Positions 1-9,998 are shown, numbered from the stretch's first letter. The stretch: DNA of 48,662 bases from Nitrospira sp. CG24C (GCA_002869885.2 NEWR02000017.1:54597-103258); one strand, 5' to 3'. The notes: a model not told the origin generated them from the sequence alone. Translations and numbers: made by a program.

Positions 1-20
1 GAGCTGCTCAGGGCAGCTCT
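1..20. other. Short hairpin at the window edge
   Basis: GAGCTGC (1-7) and GCAGCTC (13-19) form a perfect 7-bp stem around a 5-nt loop. It lies beyond the 3' end of the minus-strand tRNA-Pro, so it could be the base of a terminator for that transcript, but any U-tract would fall outside the window. Function is uncertain. Confidence 0.35.
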
Positions 21-29
21 CTGGTCACG

Positions 30-83
30 TGCTGAGTGCTTGATATCCTCTTCGTCTCAGCACTCATCGCTCAGCACTCTATA
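30..83. repeat. Heptamer inverted-repeat element (TGAGTGC family)
   Basis: The left arm reads TGCTGAG TGCTTGA (30-43). The right arm reads CTCAGCA CTCATCG CTCAGCA CTCTATA (56-83) in exact 7-nt register. The arms are complementary, so the element can fold into a hairpin just past the 3' end of the tRNA. The same GTGCTGA heptamer recurs at 36713-36740. It belongs to the class of degenerate heptamer elements found at six places in this window. Confidence 0.7.
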
Positions 84-86
84 TTT

Positions 87-163
87 TGGTCGGGGCGAGC
101 CGATTTGAACGGCCGACCACTCGCACCCCAAGCGAGTACGCTACCGGGCTGCGCCACGCCCCG
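87..163 (-). tRNA. tRNA-Pro (anticodon GGG)
   Basis: Read on the minus strand, a 7-bp acceptor stem (CGGGGCG with CGCCCCG, 157-163 and 91-97), discriminator A and an encoded CCA (87-89) frame a normal cloverleaf of 77 nt. The anticodon stem CTCGC/GCGAG encloses loop TTGGGGT, giving anticodon GGG, which reads proline CCC/CCU codons. The T loop carries the usual GTTCAAATC. It lies 91 nt downstream of the MerR-type gene on the same strand and may share its transcript. Confidence 0.95.
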
Positions 164-254
164 ACGGGCTCTATTCAATTTCACCGGCTACCGCATTGTC
201 TCCTTGGAAGCGGCTGGAATGCAACCGGTTTGCAACAGATGCGCGGGACCGTTG

Positions 255-605
255 TCAGTCGGAATGTGACTCCAACACTTTGAGAATCGCCTGGAGATTC
301 CCCCGCAGTTTCTGCGCGAGTTCTTTGGGGCCCACCCGTTGGTGTGCGACCCGGCCGCGCCTGGCCCAATACCGTTTGACGCCTGCAAGCGTATGCCCTT
401 CTTCATAGAGCATCCGCTTGATCTCCAATACCGTTTCGACTTCGCGCCTGACATAGAGCCGCTGATTCCCACGACTTTTCTTCGGCTTGAGAAACGGAAA
501 TTCCGACTCCCAGAACCGCAACACGTAAGCCGGTAGCTTGGTAATTTGGCTGACTTCGCCGATTTTATAAAAAACCTTGCTGCCCAGCCTGGGCTCGTTC
601 CCCAT
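255..605 (-). CDS. MerR-family transcriptional regulator
   Basis: A 116-residue protein with a MerR-type winged helix-turn-helix at its N-terminus: KIGEVSQIT (about 14-22) is the first helix-turn, followed by VLRFWESEF and the wing RGNQRLY. The remainder is a short helical segment with no obvious effector domain and no cysteine cluster, so it is not a metal sensor of the classical kind. This short form is the type often found directly after ihfA and before tRNA-Pro, as here: ihfA ends 42 nt upstream on the same strand. Target genes cannot be told from the sequence. The start at 605 places the conserved helix at the usual distance from the N-terminus. Confidence 0.85.
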   Translation of the reverse strand: MGNEPRLGSKVFYKIGEVSQITKLPAYVLRFWESEFPFLKPKKSRGNQRLYVRREVETVLEIKRMLYEEGHTLAGVKRYWARRGRVAHQRVGPKELAQKLRGNLQAILKVLESHSD

Positions 606-647
606 GACCGGTCCTCGTGGTGGGATGAGTTAAGGTGGTTGAACGAA

Positions 648-923
648 CTATGAATTGACGTACTTCTTAAACACTTGACTGGGACGAAAGGTCACCACAC
701 GGCGAGGCGTGATTCCTATTTCTTCTCCGGTACGAGGGTTCCGGCCCTTCCGCGCCCCTTTGCTGCGCACCACAAAGTTTCCGAACCCGGCAATCTTGAC
801 CGACTCTCCCTTATGCAACACTTCTTTCAACATATTCAGCACAAGTTCGACAATATCCGCCGCTTCGTTTTTTGAAATACCGACCTGCTTGTAGATTTCG
901 TTCGCGATATCTGCCTTTCGCAT
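648..923 (-). CDS. ihfA: Integration host factor subunit alpha
   Basis: A 91-residue HU/IHF-family DNA-bending protein, full length for the family. The conserved core GFGNF (46-50) and the beta-ribbon arm with RNPRTGEE (61-68) are present; Pro63 is the residue that intercalates into DNA and kinks it. The N-terminus MRKADIANEIY resembles the alpha rather than beta IHF subunit, though HU/IHF assignment from sequence alone is never absolute. It acts on the nucleoid as a heterodimer; the partner is not in this window. It is first in a unit with the MerR-type gene and probably tRNA-Pro, and a promoter-like sequence lies about 80 nt upstream. Confidence 0.9.
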   Translation of the reverse strand: MRKADIANEIYKQVGISKNEAADIVELVLNMLKEVLHKGESVKIAGFGNFVVRSKGARKGRNPRTGEEIGITPRRVVTFRPSQVFKKYVNS

Positions 924-1002
924 GCGTTCCCCTCCGACAACCGCACAAACTTCTTGAATGACCGTCTCTGTACCGATTACGAACGATTAGCAGTTTTGCT
1001 AT

Positions 1003-1031
1003 AAGTTACGTGAGGTTATACGACCTGTCAA
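1003..1031 (-). promoter_or_regulatory. Putative sigma-70 promoter of ihfA
   Basis: On the minus strand a perfect -35 TTGACA (1026-1031) is followed by a 17-nt spacer and a weak -10 TAACTT (1003-1008). Transcription would start near 996, about 73 nt upstream of the ihfA start codon. The -35 is strong and the -10 is poor, so the call is moderate. Confidence 0.5.
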
Positions 1032-1060
1032 GAAGAAAGATGTCGGATCGGATGTCCCGC

Positions 1061-2713
1061 TCATTCGTCTTTGACAAGCAACTTGTACTCAATGCTGTCC
1101 GCCAGCGCCTGCCAGCTCGCTTCCATGATGTTCTCGGACACGCCAACCGTGCCCCATTTATCCTTATGATCGCCTGATTCGATCAACACCCGGACCTTGG
1201 ACTCCGTCCCGCGATTGGCCGACAGTACTCGCACCTTGTAGTCGAGCAGTTTGACTTCTTGGAGTTGAGGGTAGAACTTTTCCAACGCTTTCCGTAGCGC
1301 ATGATCGAGCGCATTGACCGGACCGTCTCCGACTGCTGCCGCATGTTCCACTACTGCGCCGACCTTGACCATCACTGTGGCCTCCGAGGAGGAGGTTCCA
1401 TGATCTTGTTTTTTTTCGACAATGACCCGAAAGCCCAAGAGTTGGAACGATGGCCTGTGTGTTCCCATCGCTTTCCGCATGAGCAACTCAAAGGAGCCTT
1501 CCGCCGCCTCAAACTGGTAGCCCTCGCTTTCACGCTCCTTCAAGGTATCGATCAGTTCTTGCAACTTGGCGTGCCCCTTGTCCAATTTAATTCCATAAGC
1601 CTCGATCTTCTCCCGCAACCCGCTCCGGCCCGCCGCATCCGACACCAACACACGCTGGCGGTTGCCGACCAACTCCGGGGTCACATGTTCATAGGTTGCG
1701 GGATTCTTGAGCACCGCATGGATATGAACCCCACCCTTGTGGGCAAATGCCGAATCCCCCACATAGGGCTGGTGCTTATTGGGCATGAGGTTCGCGATCT
1801 CGGTCACGAATCCCGAAACCCGTTTGAGGTGGCTCAAACGGTCTTTCAACGCCGGACGTTTCATCTTCAGTTCAAGATTGGGAATAATCGAACAGAGATT
1901 GGCATTGCCGCATCGTTCGCCGATCCCGTTAATCGTCCCCTGCACTTGCACGACCCCGGTTTCGATCGCCACCAGCGAATTTGCGACGGCCATTTCGCAA
2001 TCGTTGTGAGCATGAATCCCCAAGGGCACCGCACATTCCCGCCGAACGATCCGGCAGATATCTTTGATTTCCCAGGGCATCGATCCGCCGTTGGTGTCGC
2101 AGAGAATCACCCGTTCAGCTCCAGCCGCAACGGCGTGACGAATGGTCTCCAGCGCGTAGTCAGGATTGGTCTTGTATCCGTCGAAGAAATGCTCCGCATC
2201 GTAGAACACCCTCCGGCCTTTCGAACGAAGATGGGCCACGGAATCGCTGATGAGTTCGAGATTCTTTACCAGGGAAATGCCGAGCGCATCGGTGACGTGC
2301 AACGACCAGGTTTTTCCGAAAAGCGTGATGATCGTGGTCTCCGCCTCAAGCAATGCCCGGATATTCGGATCCTTCTGCACCGCGTTGCTGGATTTTCTCG
2401 TCGCCCCGAATGCCACCACCGTCGCCGTCTGCAACGGGACGGTTTTGATCATCCGAAAGAACTCGATGTCTTTCGGGTTCGCCCCGGGCCATCCGCCTTC
2501 AATGAACTGCACACCCAGCCCATCCAACTGTTGGGCGACCCGAACCTTGTCTTCAGCCGAGAAACTGACATCTTCGGCCTGGGCTCCATCCCGTAAGGTC
2601 GTGTCATAAATCTCCAGCGTTGCCTGGAGGGCAGCTGACGAGGACGCGCCGGACGACGCAGCATGAGCCGGCTTGCCCTGAGAAGATCGTGGTGGTGTAG
2701 ATTTTCGAGCCAT
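1061..2713 (-). CDS. cimA: (R)-citramalate synthase
   Basis: A 550-residue member of the isopropylmalate/homocitrate/citramalate synthase family. It condenses acetyl-CoA with pyruvate to citramalate, the first step of the threonine-independent route to 2-ketobutyrate and isoleucine. Visible features are DTTLRDGAQ (37-45) at the start of the TIM barrel, HAHNDCEMA with the metal-binding histidines, GERCGNANL, and a C-terminal LeuA-type allosteric domain (about 420-545) that usually mediates feedback inhibition by isoleucine. The overall pattern and length fit the long CimA form rather than LeuA. Residues 1-30 are a low-complexity Ser/Ala-rich extension. It is last in the threonine operon, 58 nt after lysC, so threonine and isoleucine precursors are made from one transcript. 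Confidence 0.9.
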   Translation of the reverse strand: MARKSTPPRSSQGKPAHAASSGASSSAALQATLEIYDTTLRDGAQAEDVSFSAEDKVRVAQQLDGLGVQFIEGGWPGANPKDIEFFRMIKTVPLQTATVVAFGATRKSSNAVQKDPNIRALLEAETTIITLFGKTWSLHVTDALGISLVKNLELISDSVAHLRSKGRRVFYDAEHFFDGYKTNPDYALETIRHAVAAGAERVILCDTNGGSMPWEIKDICRIVRRECAVPLGIHAHNDCEMAVANSLVAIETGVVQVQGTINGIGERCGNANLCSIIPNLELKMKRPALKDRLSHLKRVSGFVTEIANLMPNKHQPYVGDSAFAHKGGVHIHAVLKNPATYEHVTPELVGNRQRVLVSDAAGRSGLREKIEAYGIKLDKGHAKLQELIDTLKERESEGYQFEAAEGSFELLMRKAMGTHRPSFQLLGFRVIVEKKQDHGTSSSEATVMVKVGAVVEHAAAVGDGPVNALDHALRKALEKFYPQLQEVKLLDYKVRVLSANRGTESKVRVLIESGDHKDKWGTVGVSENIMEASWQALADSIEYKLLVKDE

Positions 2714-2771
2714 AGAGGAAACGATACCAGGAGCGGGACAACCCTGTCGAGACTCACCTCGCCGAAATCCG

Positions 2772-4013
2772 CTATTTCACACTCCGGTCCCCTGCCGGCG
2801 ACTGATCCAATCCAAATGCGTTATGGAGCGAGCGCATCGCGAGTTCAACATACTTTTCATCGATGACACAGGAGATCTTGATCTCCGACGTGCTGATCAT
2901 GAGAATATTCACGCCTTCCTGCGATAAGACCTCGAACATCTTGGCGGCGACTCCTGAATGGGAACGCATCCCGACGCCGACCAGCGAGACCTTCGCAATC
3001 GCCTCAGTGACGGCAACCGATTTGGCCTCGACACCTTTCGCCACATCCTGGATCAGCGGCAGAGCTTTCTTGATGTCCGCCCGTGGAATCGTGAAGGAAA
3101 TGTCCGTCAGGCCCGACTGACTCATGTTCTGGATAATCATGTCGACATTGATGTTGGCCTTGGCCACCGGCCCAAAGAGTTTGGATGCAATGCCCGGTTT
3201 GTCCGGCACACCCACAATCGTAATCTTGGCTTGGTTTCGATCGCCGGTGACTCCCGATACCGCAACCGCTTCCATATCCTCATCTTCACGTGTCACGAGC
3301 GTCCCCTTTCCTTCTTTGAAGCTGGAGTTCACCTCCACCGGCACGTTGAACTTTGCGGCAAATTCGACGGAGCGGCTCTGCAGAACTTTGGCGCCCAAAC
3401 TGGCCATTTCCAGCATTTCCTCATAGGAAATTTTTTCGATTCGCCGAGCCGCCGGCACAATGTTGGGGTCCGACGTGTAGACACCGTCGACGTCGGTAAA
3501 GATGATGCACCGATCAGCCTTCAGCGCCGCCGCCAATGCGACGGCTGTGAGATCGGAGCCTCCGCGCCCCAACGTCGTGACATCCGATTGCTCGTTGATC
3601 CCTTGAAACCCGGCAACCACTGGAATGACCCCGTTGAGCAGAGCCTCGCGGATTCGATCGGCGCTCACACGGGTGATACGCGCTTTCGTATGGGCGCTGT
3701 CGGTCATGATCCCGACTTGGCGTCCCGTAAAGGATTGGGCATCGAGTCCCCGCGCCCGCAGGGCCATCGCCAGCAAGGCGATGGTCACCCGCTCTCCGGT
3801 CGACAACAACATGTCGAGTTCGCGATCGTCCGGCAGCGGCGCGACTTCGTTCGCCAGCCGAATCAATCGATCCGTTTCTCCGCTCATTGCTGAGAGGACT
3901 ACCACAATGCGATGGCCATCTTGATGAGCCTTCTCGACGCGGTCCGCTACACGGTGAATCCGTTCGACCGTACCCACCGATGTCCCACCATATTTCTGGA
4001 CAATCAGCGCCAC
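2772..4013 (-). CDS. lysC: Aspartate kinase
   Basis: A 413-residue monofunctional aspartokinase that phosphorylates aspartate, the entry step to lysine, threonine and methionine. The N-terminal kinase domain begins with the family signature KYGGTSVG (7-14), and [16 protein letters not shown] binds nucleotide and substrate. Two ACT domains occupy about 265-405 and provide feedback control; [10 protein letters not shown] is the typical effector segment of the second. Length matches lysine/threonine-sensitive class II aspartokinases. It starts 5 nt after the stop of the phosphomutase-like gene, so it is translated as part of the same operon. An internal start producing a separate beta subunit is possible in this class but was not established here. 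Confidence 0.95.
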   Translation of the reverse strand: MALIVQKYGGTSVGTVERIHRVADRVEKAHQDGHRIVVVLSAMSGETDRLIRLANEVAPLPDDRELDMLLSTGERVTIALLAMALRARGLDAQSFTGRQVGIMTDSAHTKARITRVSADRIREALLNGVIPVVAGFQGINEQSDVTTLGRGGSDLTAVALAAALKADRCIIFTDVDGVYTSDPNIVPAARRIEKISYEEMLEMASLGAKVLQSRSVEFAAKFNVPVEVNSSFKEGKGTLVTREDEDMEAVAVSGVTGDRNQAKITIVGVPDKPGIASKLFGPVAKANINVDMIIQNMSQSGLTDISFTIPRADIKKALPLIQDVAKGVEAKSVAVTEAIAKVSLVGVGMRSHSGVAAKMFEVLSQEGVNILMISTSEIKISCVIDEKYVELAMRSLHNAFGLDQSPAGDRSVK

Positions 4014-4018
4014 GACCG

Positions 4019-5260
4019 TCAGGTTCCTTTTGCGAACAGTCGCACGACGAACTTCGTCGCATCACGAGGAGGCACGACCGAGGCTCTAGCATCGGCTTCG
4101 ATAAATCTCCGTGCGGCCTCGACAGAGGGGGCCGCCGCACTATCACGATAGGCAAAGAACCCAGGACCTTCTGCCGCCTGACCATGATGCACGTTACCCG
4201 AGTCGCAGACGGCCACGATGCGATAAGTTCCTAATTTGGCCAGTCCTTCGAATAGCGGCCCCACCAGCTCGCGATCGACCGCTTCGATCCCCTTCACCTT
4301 GGCCGCGACATCCTCCCCGTAGACCACCTCGTCCGGTAACTTCACATGGATGTAGGCAAAATCCTTTTTCTTCAACTCTTCCAGAGCGACCGCCGCTTGC
4401 GTGCGAAGATCCGCACCGGCCAATCTCGCGCCGTCCACGGCTTCGAGCCCGGCCATGATGCCGAGTCCGCGATGGACATCGTTCGGTGAAACCACCACAC
4501 CGGACATTTTCAATCGCTCAGAGAGGCTTGGCCAAAGAAGGGCCTTGCCTTGGCCCCAGAGCCAGAGACAATTGGCCGGCTTCTTCCCAGCTCCAGACCG
4601 TTCCTCATTGAGGGGATGGTCGCGCAAAATCTGAAACGAAGCGTCCATGAGTTTCCAGAGAAAGTCGGCCCCATCCCCCGCCGGCAATACATCGGCGATC
4701 GGTCGACCAACCAATAACTGTGGATCTGTACAAACCGCTCGCGACTTCCCGCCGACCCATACCATGAGATGTCGGTGGCCCAAGCCTTGGTAGAACTGAA
4801 TCATCTCAGACCCGAGCTGCTCATTGATCACCTCAATCACCTCGCGGGCCTCTTCTGTCGAGATCAGGCCCGCGGTCGCATCATCCATGACCATGTGCGG
4901 TCCGAGCTTCTTGATCTCGTTCAATCCGCCTTTACTCATAGAGTGGGCATCCGCCCGCAGCGTGACCATCGTACAGCGATAGACCACATCATGCTCGCCG
5001 ATGGCCACCCCCAAACTGGCGGCTTCGAGCGGACCGGGCCCCTGGTAGTATTTCTTGGGATCGTACCCGAGTATGGCAGTCCCCAGCAGACCGTTCCCTT
5101 GCCGCACATTCTCAGGCGCCGCGGCCAAGAGCCCAAACTCCCCTCCTTGCGCAAGGCGATCCAGGTGCGGGGTCGAAGCCGCCTCTAGAGGAGTCCGTCC
5201 GCCCAATTCCTTCCGAGGATGGTCTGCCATCCCGTCGGCATGGAGAATCACATGTTTCAT
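4019..5260 (-). CDS. Phosphoglycerate mutase (apgM)-fold protein, proposed homoserine kinase type
   Basis: A 413-residue homologue of the archaeal-type cofactor-independent phosphoglycerate mutases, in the branch once proposed to supply homoserine kinase where thrB is absent. Fold landmarks remain: HADGMAD (7-13), [33 protein letters not shown] and a C-terminal PDEV stretch. The position between thrC and lysC supports a threonine role. However, the motif that in active relatives reads PGSD, with the phosphorylated serine and a metal-binding Asp, reads QGNG here. The downstream Asp-His pair reads DS, and the PDEAGH histidine is missing. These replacements are seen directly and argue against normal phosphomutase chemistry. 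Whether it is a kinase, a regulator or a remnant is open. Confidence 0.7.
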   Translation of the reverse strand: MKHVILHADGMADHPRKELGGRTPLEAASTPHLDRLAQGGEFGLLAAAPENVRQGNGLLGTAILGYDPKKYYQGPGPLEAASLGVAIGEHDVVYRCTMVTLRADAHSMSKGGLNEIKKLGPHMVMDDATAGLISTEEAREVIEVINEQLGSEMIQFYQGLGHRHLMVWVGGKSRAVCTDPQLLVGRPIADVLPAGDGADFLWKLMDASFQILRDHPLNEERSGAGKKPANCLWLWGQGKALLWPSLSERLKMSGVVVSPNDVHRGLGIMAGLEAVDGARLAGADLRTQAAVALEELKKKDFAYIHVKLPDEVVYGEDVAAKVKGIEAVDRELVGPLFEGLAKLGTYRIVAVCDSGNVHHGQAAEGPGFFAYRDSAAAPSVEAARRFIEADARASVVPPRDATKFVVRLFAKGT

Positions 5261-5282
5261 AAAGGCCCTGCGCTCATTGTGT

Positions 5283-6341
5283 CTACACCCTTAAAAGACG
5301 AGCGACATCCTCCCGCGTCGCTCTAACGGTTTTCGGTTGGGTCGATACGCTGATGGCTGTGTCGGCATCTTTCAATCCATGGCCGGTCAAGGTGCAGACC
5401 ACTACCTCGCCTTCACGCAACCCACCCTGCTTGCTCAACTTCATCACGCCGGCAACCGAAGCGGCCGACGCCGGCTCGCAGAAAACCCCCTCCGTCGCCG
5501 CCACCGCCCTATAGGCCTGGAGAATCTCTTCGTCGGTCACCGAATCGATCGCGCCCGCGGATTCCTTCACGGCACTCAAGGCTGTTTCCCAGCTGGCAGG
5601 ATTGCCGATCCGAATCGCCGTGGCCACAGTCTGCGGATTCTCCACAATGCGGCCAAGCACGATGGGCGCGGCGCCAGCCGCTTGAAATCCAACCATGCGA
5701 GGCAGCCGCGTGGATTGATTGGCCGCACGATACTCCCGGTACCCCTTCCAATAGGCGGTAATGTTGCCGGCATTCCCCACCGGCAACACATGAACCGTCG
5801 GGGCATCGCCGAGCTGATCGCAGACTTCCATCGCGGCGGTTTTCTGCCCCTCGATCCGATAGGGATTGATCGAGTTGACCAGCTCGATGTGGTAGGACGC
5901 AGACAATTCTTTGACGATGGTCAAGGCCTGGTCGAAGTTTCCTTCAATCTGGATCACTGTGGCTTGATGCATCATGGCCTGTGACAGTTTCCCCATTGCA
6001 ATCTTCCCGGCAGGAATCAATACATAGACCGCCAATCCCGCCCGCGCGCCATAGGCTGCTGCAGAGGCGGAGGTATTCCCGGTCGAAGCGCAAATCACCG
6101 CCTTGGCGTCGGACTCAACAGCCTTTGAGATGGCCATCGTCATGCCACGATCCTTGAAGGATCCCGTCGGATTCATGCCTTCGAATTTGAGATAGAGATC
6201 GATGCCCGGGGCGATCTGCTGAGCCAACCTTGTCGCTTTGATGAGCGGCGTGTTGCCTTCTCCGAGCGTCACCACGGGGGTTTGGTCAGTCACCGGCAGA
6301 AACTTCCGATATTCTTCGATCACACCATGCCAGCGCTTCAT
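5283..6341 (-). CDS. thrC: Threonine synthase
   Basis: A 352-residue fold-type II pyridoxal-phosphate enzyme that converts O-phosphohomoserine to threonine. The cofactor lysine is Lys63 in [16 protein letters not shown] and the glycine-rich PVGNAGNI bind the phosphate groups. The compact length without a large N-terminal extension matches the short bacterial/archaeal class. It starts 4 nt after hom and ends 22 nt before the phosphomutase-like gene. Its substrate needs a homoserine kinase, and the only candidate in this operon is the unusual neighbour downstream. Confidence 0.95.
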   Translation of the reverse strand: MKRWHGVIEEYRKFLPVTDQTPVVTLGEGNTPLIKATRLAQQIAPGIDLYLKFEGMNPTGSFKDRGMTMAISKAVESDAKAVICASTGNTSASAAAYGARAGLAVYVLIPAGKIAMGKLSQAMMHQATVIQIEGNFDQALTIVKELSASYHIELVNSINPYRIEGQKTAAMEVCDQLGDAPTVHVLPVGNAGNITAYWKGYREYRAANQSTRLPRMVGFQAAGAAPIVLGRIVENPQTVATAIRIGNPASWETALSAVKESAGAIDSVTDEEILQAYRAVAATEGVFCEPASAASVAGVMKLSKQGGLREGEVVVCTLTGHGLKDADTAISVSTQPKTVRATREDVARLLRV

Positions 6342-6345
6342 CGCA

Positions 6346-7659
6346 TTACTCGTCCTTACCCTCGACCCGGATCAAGGTGGTGGGCTCGGAAATGAAGGCC
6401 ATGCGATTGATGGCGCGCAATGCCGTTTGGACATCACGCTCCATGGCGGTATGGGTCTTGATCACAACCGGAACCGTCTGCCCTTCGCGACGCCCCTGTT
6501 GGAGGACGGACGAGATACTGATGCCACACCGGCCCAACTCCCCTGCAATTTGTGACAAGACGCCGGGGCGGTCCAATACCATAAACCGGAGGTAGTAGAG
6601 CGAGCTGATTTCTTCCATCGTCCGCATCCGAAGCGGCCGACGCTGGTCCTGCCGGAACGAAGCAGGTGGCACTCGCCCAACCGCGCCTTTCAACAGATTA
6701 CGCGCAATGGCAACAAGATCGCCGACCACCGCACTGCCAGTCGGCATAGAGCCGGCGCCCCGGCCATACAGCACCACGTCGCCCACGGCATCGCCGACCA
6801 GTTGAATCGCGTTGTAGACTCCTTCGACCTGGGCGATTGGAGACGAGGACGGCAACATCGTGGGATGCACTCGGGCTTCGACTTCGTTGCCAACCAGCTT
6901 GGCAATGCCCAGCAGCTTGATCGTACAACCGAACTCTTTGGCGTAGGCGATGTCGAGCGGCGTGATGTGGGTGATCCCCTCGGTGTATACCTCTTTCACA
7001 TTGACCGGCGTTCCATAGGCCAATGCCGCAAGAATCGCCAGCTTGTGCGCCGAATCGATACCGGCTACATCGAATGTCGGATCCGCTTCGGCATACCCAG
7101 CCTGCTTCGCTGCGTCGAGTACCGCCTCAAAACTCTGGCCTTCATGGGTCATGCGCGAGAGAATGTAATTGGCCGTCCCGTTGATGATCCCATAAATGGA
7201 TTGGATGGTGTTGGCCGCCAACCCTTCCCGCAAGGCCTGGATGACGGGAATCCCTCCGCCCACGCTCGCTTCGAAGCCGAGGTCGACGCCCTTGCTGGAA
7301 GCCGCGGTAAATATTTCTTCTCCGTGTAACGCAAGCAAGGCCTTATTGGCAGTCACGACATGTTTGCCTGCTGCAATGGATTCCAGAATGATGCGTTTGG
7401 CAATATCGCAGCCCCCGATCAACTCCACGACGATGTCGATCGACGGATCGGTGAGAATCTGTTTCGCATCGGTCGTGAGGAGTCCTGGCGGCAGGGTAAG
7501 ACCTCGGTCCCGTGTCACATCGAGATCTGCAATCCGGACAAGTTCGATCGGCACACCGACCCGGCGGCTGATTAACGCGGCATTCTCCAAGAGAATCTTC
7601 GCGACGCCCGTTCCGACCGTTCCGAATCCAATAATGCCGACGCCCACGCGCGAAATCAC
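6346..7659 (-). CDS. hom: Homoserine dehydrogenase
   Basis: A 437-residue NAD(P)-dependent enzyme reducing aspartate semialdehyde to homoserine. The nucleotide-binding GFGTVGTG lies at 11-18, the catalytic domain with [11 protein letters not shown] and the conserved [15 protein letters not shown] follows, and an ACT domain (about 355-435, beginning [18 protein letters not shown]) gives likely threonine inhibition. Length is normal for the ACT-containing monofunctional form. Its ATG overlaps the stop of the aminotransferase gene by 4 nt (ATGA), indicating translational coupling. Confidence 0.96.
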   Translation of the reverse strand: MISRVGVGIIGFGTVGTGVAKILLENAALISRRVGVPIELVRIADLDVTRDRGLTLPPGLLTTDAKQILTDPSIDIVVELIGGCDIAKRIILESIAAGKHVVTANKALLALHGEEIFTAASSKGVDLGFEASVGGGIPVIQALREGLAANTIQSIYGIINGTANYILSRMTHEGQSFEAVLDAAKQAGYAEADPTFDVAGIDSAHKLAILAALAYGTPVNVKEVYTEGITHITPLDIAYAKEFGCTIKLLGIAKLVGNEVEARVHPTMLPSSSPIAQVEGVYNAIQLVGDAVGDVVLYGRGAGSMPTGSAVVGDLVAIARNLLKGAVGRVPPASFRQDQRRPLRMRTMEEISSLYYLRFMVLDRPGVLSQIAGELGRCGISISSVLQQGRREGQTVPVVIKTHTAMERDVQTALRAINRMAFISEPTTLIRVEGKDE

Positions 7660-8852
7660 TCTTCCGCCCCCTCAAGCTTCAGCGCCTTGCGAATGCCTCG
7701 CACGGCTTGTCTTGTACGATGTTCATTTTCGACGAGGCCGAACCGCACATATTCATCTCCGCCTTCACCGAATCCGATCCCGGGAGACACGGCCACTTTC
7801 GCCTCGCGGAGCAGGAGCTTCGAAAACTCCAACGACCCCGAAGACCGATAGGGCAACGGAATTCTGGCCCAGACAAACATGGTCGCCACAGGCTTGTCCA
7901 CCTGCCATCCAATTCGATTCAGCCCGCTCACCAACACATCGCGACGCTTCTGGTAGCGCAACACCGTCTCCTTCACACAATCTTGCGGTCCATTGAGGGC
8001 AATGACGCTGGCAATCTGAAGAGGCTGAAAAATACCGTAGTCGAGGTAACTCTTGATCTTCGCCAGAGCTCCAACAACCTCGCGATTGCCGCAACAAAAT
8101 CCCACACGCCAACCGGGCATGTTGTAGGCCTTGGAAAGAGTATAGAATTCGACGCCGACATCCTTCGCCCCGGGAACCTGCAGGAAGCTCGGCGCCTTAT
8201 ACCCATCGAACACCAAGTCGGCGTAGGCCAGGTCATGAATGACGATTACGTTATGCTCTTTGGCGAAGGCGACGATCTTCTTAAAAAATCCGAGATCCAC
8301 CACGGCGGTGGTAGGATTATGCGGAAAATTGATGACCAAGATCTTCGGCCTTGGGAACGTCTGGCGATAGACCCTCTGTAGATCGTCGAAGAAGTCACTG
8401 TCCTGGCGTAACTCGACCCCGCGGACTTCTCCGCCCGCAATGATGAAGCTATACATATGAATGGGATAGGTCGGCGTCGGTGTCAGAACGACGTCGCCGG
8501 GGCCGATCAAGGCCAGAGCCAGATGCGCCAATCCTTCTTTGGAGCCGATCGTAACAATGGTCTCGGTCTCAGGGTCCAGATCGACATCGTAATTCCGCTT
8601 GTACCATCCCGTGATCGCATGCCGCAGTTTCGTAATCCCGCGCGAGGCCGAATAGCGATGATTTTTCCCCTTCCTCGCTGCCTCGATCATCTTCTCGACG
8701 ATATGGCTCGGCGTCGGTTGGTCAGGGTTTCCCATTCCGAAATCGATAATGTCTTCGCCCTTCTGACGAGCCTCAAGCTTGAGGCTCTGCACCTGGGCAA
8801 ACACATAAGGCGGCAGCCGTTTGATGCGATAAAATCCGTCGCCAAATCCCAC
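7656..8852 (-). CDS. Class I/II aminotransferase (AlaC / LL-diaminopimelate aminotransferase-like)
   Basis: A 398-residue fold-type I PLP aminotransferase. The cofactor lysine is Lys241 in [14 protein letters not shown]; Asn179 in NFPHNPTT and the [12 protein letters not shown] segment complete the cofactor site. The N-terminal [13 protein letters not shown] resembles glutamate-pyruvate transaminases of the AlaC type, with LL-diaminopimelate and aspartate transaminases as alternatives. Being first in the aspartate-family operon, it could supply aspartate or a lysine-pathway step, but sequence alone does not decide the substrate. It is preceded by a clear promoter and a leader of about 65 nt. 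Confidence 0.85.
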   Translation of the reverse strand: MGFGDGFYRIKRLPPYVFAQVQSLKLEARQKGEDIIDFGMGNPDQPTPSHIVEKMIEAARKGKNHRYSASRGITKLRHAITGWYKRNYDVDLDPETETIVTIGSKEGLAHLALALIGPGDVVLTPTPTYPIHMYSFIIAGGEVRGVELRQDSDFFDDLQRVYRQTFPRPKILVINFPHNPTTAVVDLGFFKKIVAFAKEHNVIVIHDLAYADLVFDGYKAPSFLQVPGAKDVGVEFYTLSKAYNMPGWRVGFCCGNREVVGALAKIKSYLDYGIFQPLQIASVIALNGPQDCVKETVLRYQKRRDVLVSGLNRIGWQVDKPVATMFVWARIPLPYRSSGSLEFSKLLLREAKVAVSPGIGFGEGGDEYVRFGLVENEHRTRQAVRGIRKALKLEGAEE

Positions 8853-8924
8853 GAGATCCCCTGTCAGTCATCCTCACGCGAGCAGAAGCAATCGAGTGAT
8901 TGCCCTCCACCGTATAGGGGGCCT

Positions 8925-8954
8925 ATTCTAATGGCGCAGAGCATATCTAGTCAA
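8925..8954 (-). promoter_or_regulatory. Sigma-70 promoter of the threonine operon
   Basis: On the minus strand TTGACT (949-954 of this kb, 5/6 match) is separated by 18 nt from TAGAAT (8925-8930, 5/6 match). Predicted start is near 8918, giving a 5' leader of about 65 nt before the aminotransferase. A small dyad CAATC-gagt-GATTG lies in the leader at 8889-8902. The same TTGACT-18-TAGAAT arrangement occurs before the ferredoxin at 29003. Confidence 0.7.
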
Positions 8955-9135
8955 ATTATGTCGTGATTCTGTGGGGTTCGGTATCTCGACCCTTTGGAAG
9001 GACCAGAACAACCGGTCACCACTCCCCCGCCCAGTCCTTGCCCCTCCCAGTCAATTTCTGTTACAACTGCAACGCCTTTCGCACTCATCGCGCCGCTCAG
9101 TTTCTCCTTGCTCCACATGACAGAATGGAGGGTCC

Positions 9136-9849
9136 GTGCCACGACTTGGGGTGAACATCGACCATGTGGCCACGTTACGGCAGGCCCGTGGTGGAACAGA
9201 CCCGGACCCCCTTGCCGCCGCCGTATTAGTGGAGCTAGCAGGCGCCGATGGTATCGTCGTCCACCTCAGAGAAGATCGGCGTCATATTCAAGACCGCGAT
9301 CTTCGCCTCTTGCGGGAACTGATCCACACCAAGCTCGATCTGGAGATGGCCGCCGACGAAACGATGGCCAAAATTGCCATAGCGATCAAGCCGGACCTCG
9401 TCACACTCGTCCCGGAACAGCGTCAGGAACTCACGACTGAAGGGGGCCTGGACGTAGCCGGCCATAAAGATCGTATCCAGCAGATCGTGAGCATGCTCCA
9501 CGAGGCAAGCATTCCCGTCAGCCTCTTCATCGAGCCGGATTTGGCCCAAGTCAAAGCTGCGCACAGAGTCTCAGCCGATTTCATCGAACTCCATACGGGC
9601 CGGTATGCGAATGCCAAACGTTCGAAAGATGCCGACGACGAAGTCGAAGCGATTACACAGGCCGCGAAACTCTCCTCCAAACTCGGCATGGGCGTCAATG
9701 CCGGACACGGCTTGGACTATCGCAATCTGACGCGACTGACCCATATTCCGGAAATCGTCGAATACAACATCGGTCACAGCATCATTGCCCGGGCGGTTCT
9801 GGTGGGCCTCGACCAGGCCGTGAGGGAGATGAAAGCGTTGCTAAGTTGA
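9136..9849 (+). CDS. pdxJ: Pyridoxine 5'-phosphate synthase
   Basis: A 237-residue TIM-barrel enzyme that condenses 1-deoxy-xylulose 5-phosphate with 3-amino-2-oxopropyl phosphate, the last ring-closing step of DXP-dependent vitamin B6 synthesis. The N-terminal [25 protein letters not shown] and the C-terminal GHGLDYRN and EYNIGHSI motifs are all family signatures. The start is GTG at 9136, which places the NIDH motif at residues 7-10 as in other PdxJ proteins, and GGAGGG at 9127-9132 lies just upstream. It heads a plus-strand group with nnr, tsaE and mutS. Confidence 0.96.
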   Translation: MPRLGVNIDHVATLRQARGGTDPDPLAAAVLVELAGADGIVVHLREDRRHIQDRDLRLLRELIHTKLDLEMAADETMAKIAIAIKPDLVTLVPEQRQELTTEGGLDVAGHKDRIQQIVSMLHEASIPVSLFIEPDLAQVKAAHRVSADFIELHTGRYANAKRSKDADDEVEAITQAAKLSSKLGMGVNAGHGLDYRNLTRLTHIPEIVEYNIGHSIIARAVLVGLDQAVREMKALLS

Positions 9850-9967
9850 ACCATCACCCCAGTGCGGGCGCCCTATGTCCTTCCATGGGTAACGCGATTC
9901 GCCCTTGTCATGACATTGCAACGTAAGCAACAGACCTCTGTTCTCCCTTCGCTCACCCGATTCCTCT

Positions 9968-9985
9968 TGCGGGATCGATCCCGCA
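9968..9985. other. Perfect 18-bp palindrome before nnr
   Basis: TGCGGGATCGATCCCGCA is a perfect palindrome ending 13 nt before the nnr start codon, directly upstream of the AAGG that probably serves as ribosome-binding site. It could be an operator or a hairpin affecting initiation. No T-tract follows, so it is not a terminator. The pdxJ-nnr gap (9850-9998) holds nothing else recognisable. Confidence 0.5.
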
Positions 9986-9998
9986 CCCAAGGCCACCG

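Noticed and set aside
30-83. CRISPR-like array interpretation of the heptamer elements
   Set aside because: Units are 7 nt, contiguous and degenerate, with no spacers of constant length, no leader and no cas genes.
1301-2596. Long open frame (431 codons) on the plus strand opposite cimA
   Set aside because: It is antisense to a full-length, strongly recognisable citramalate synthase; its product is Arg/His-rich with no motif, typical of a shadow frame in GC-rich DNA.
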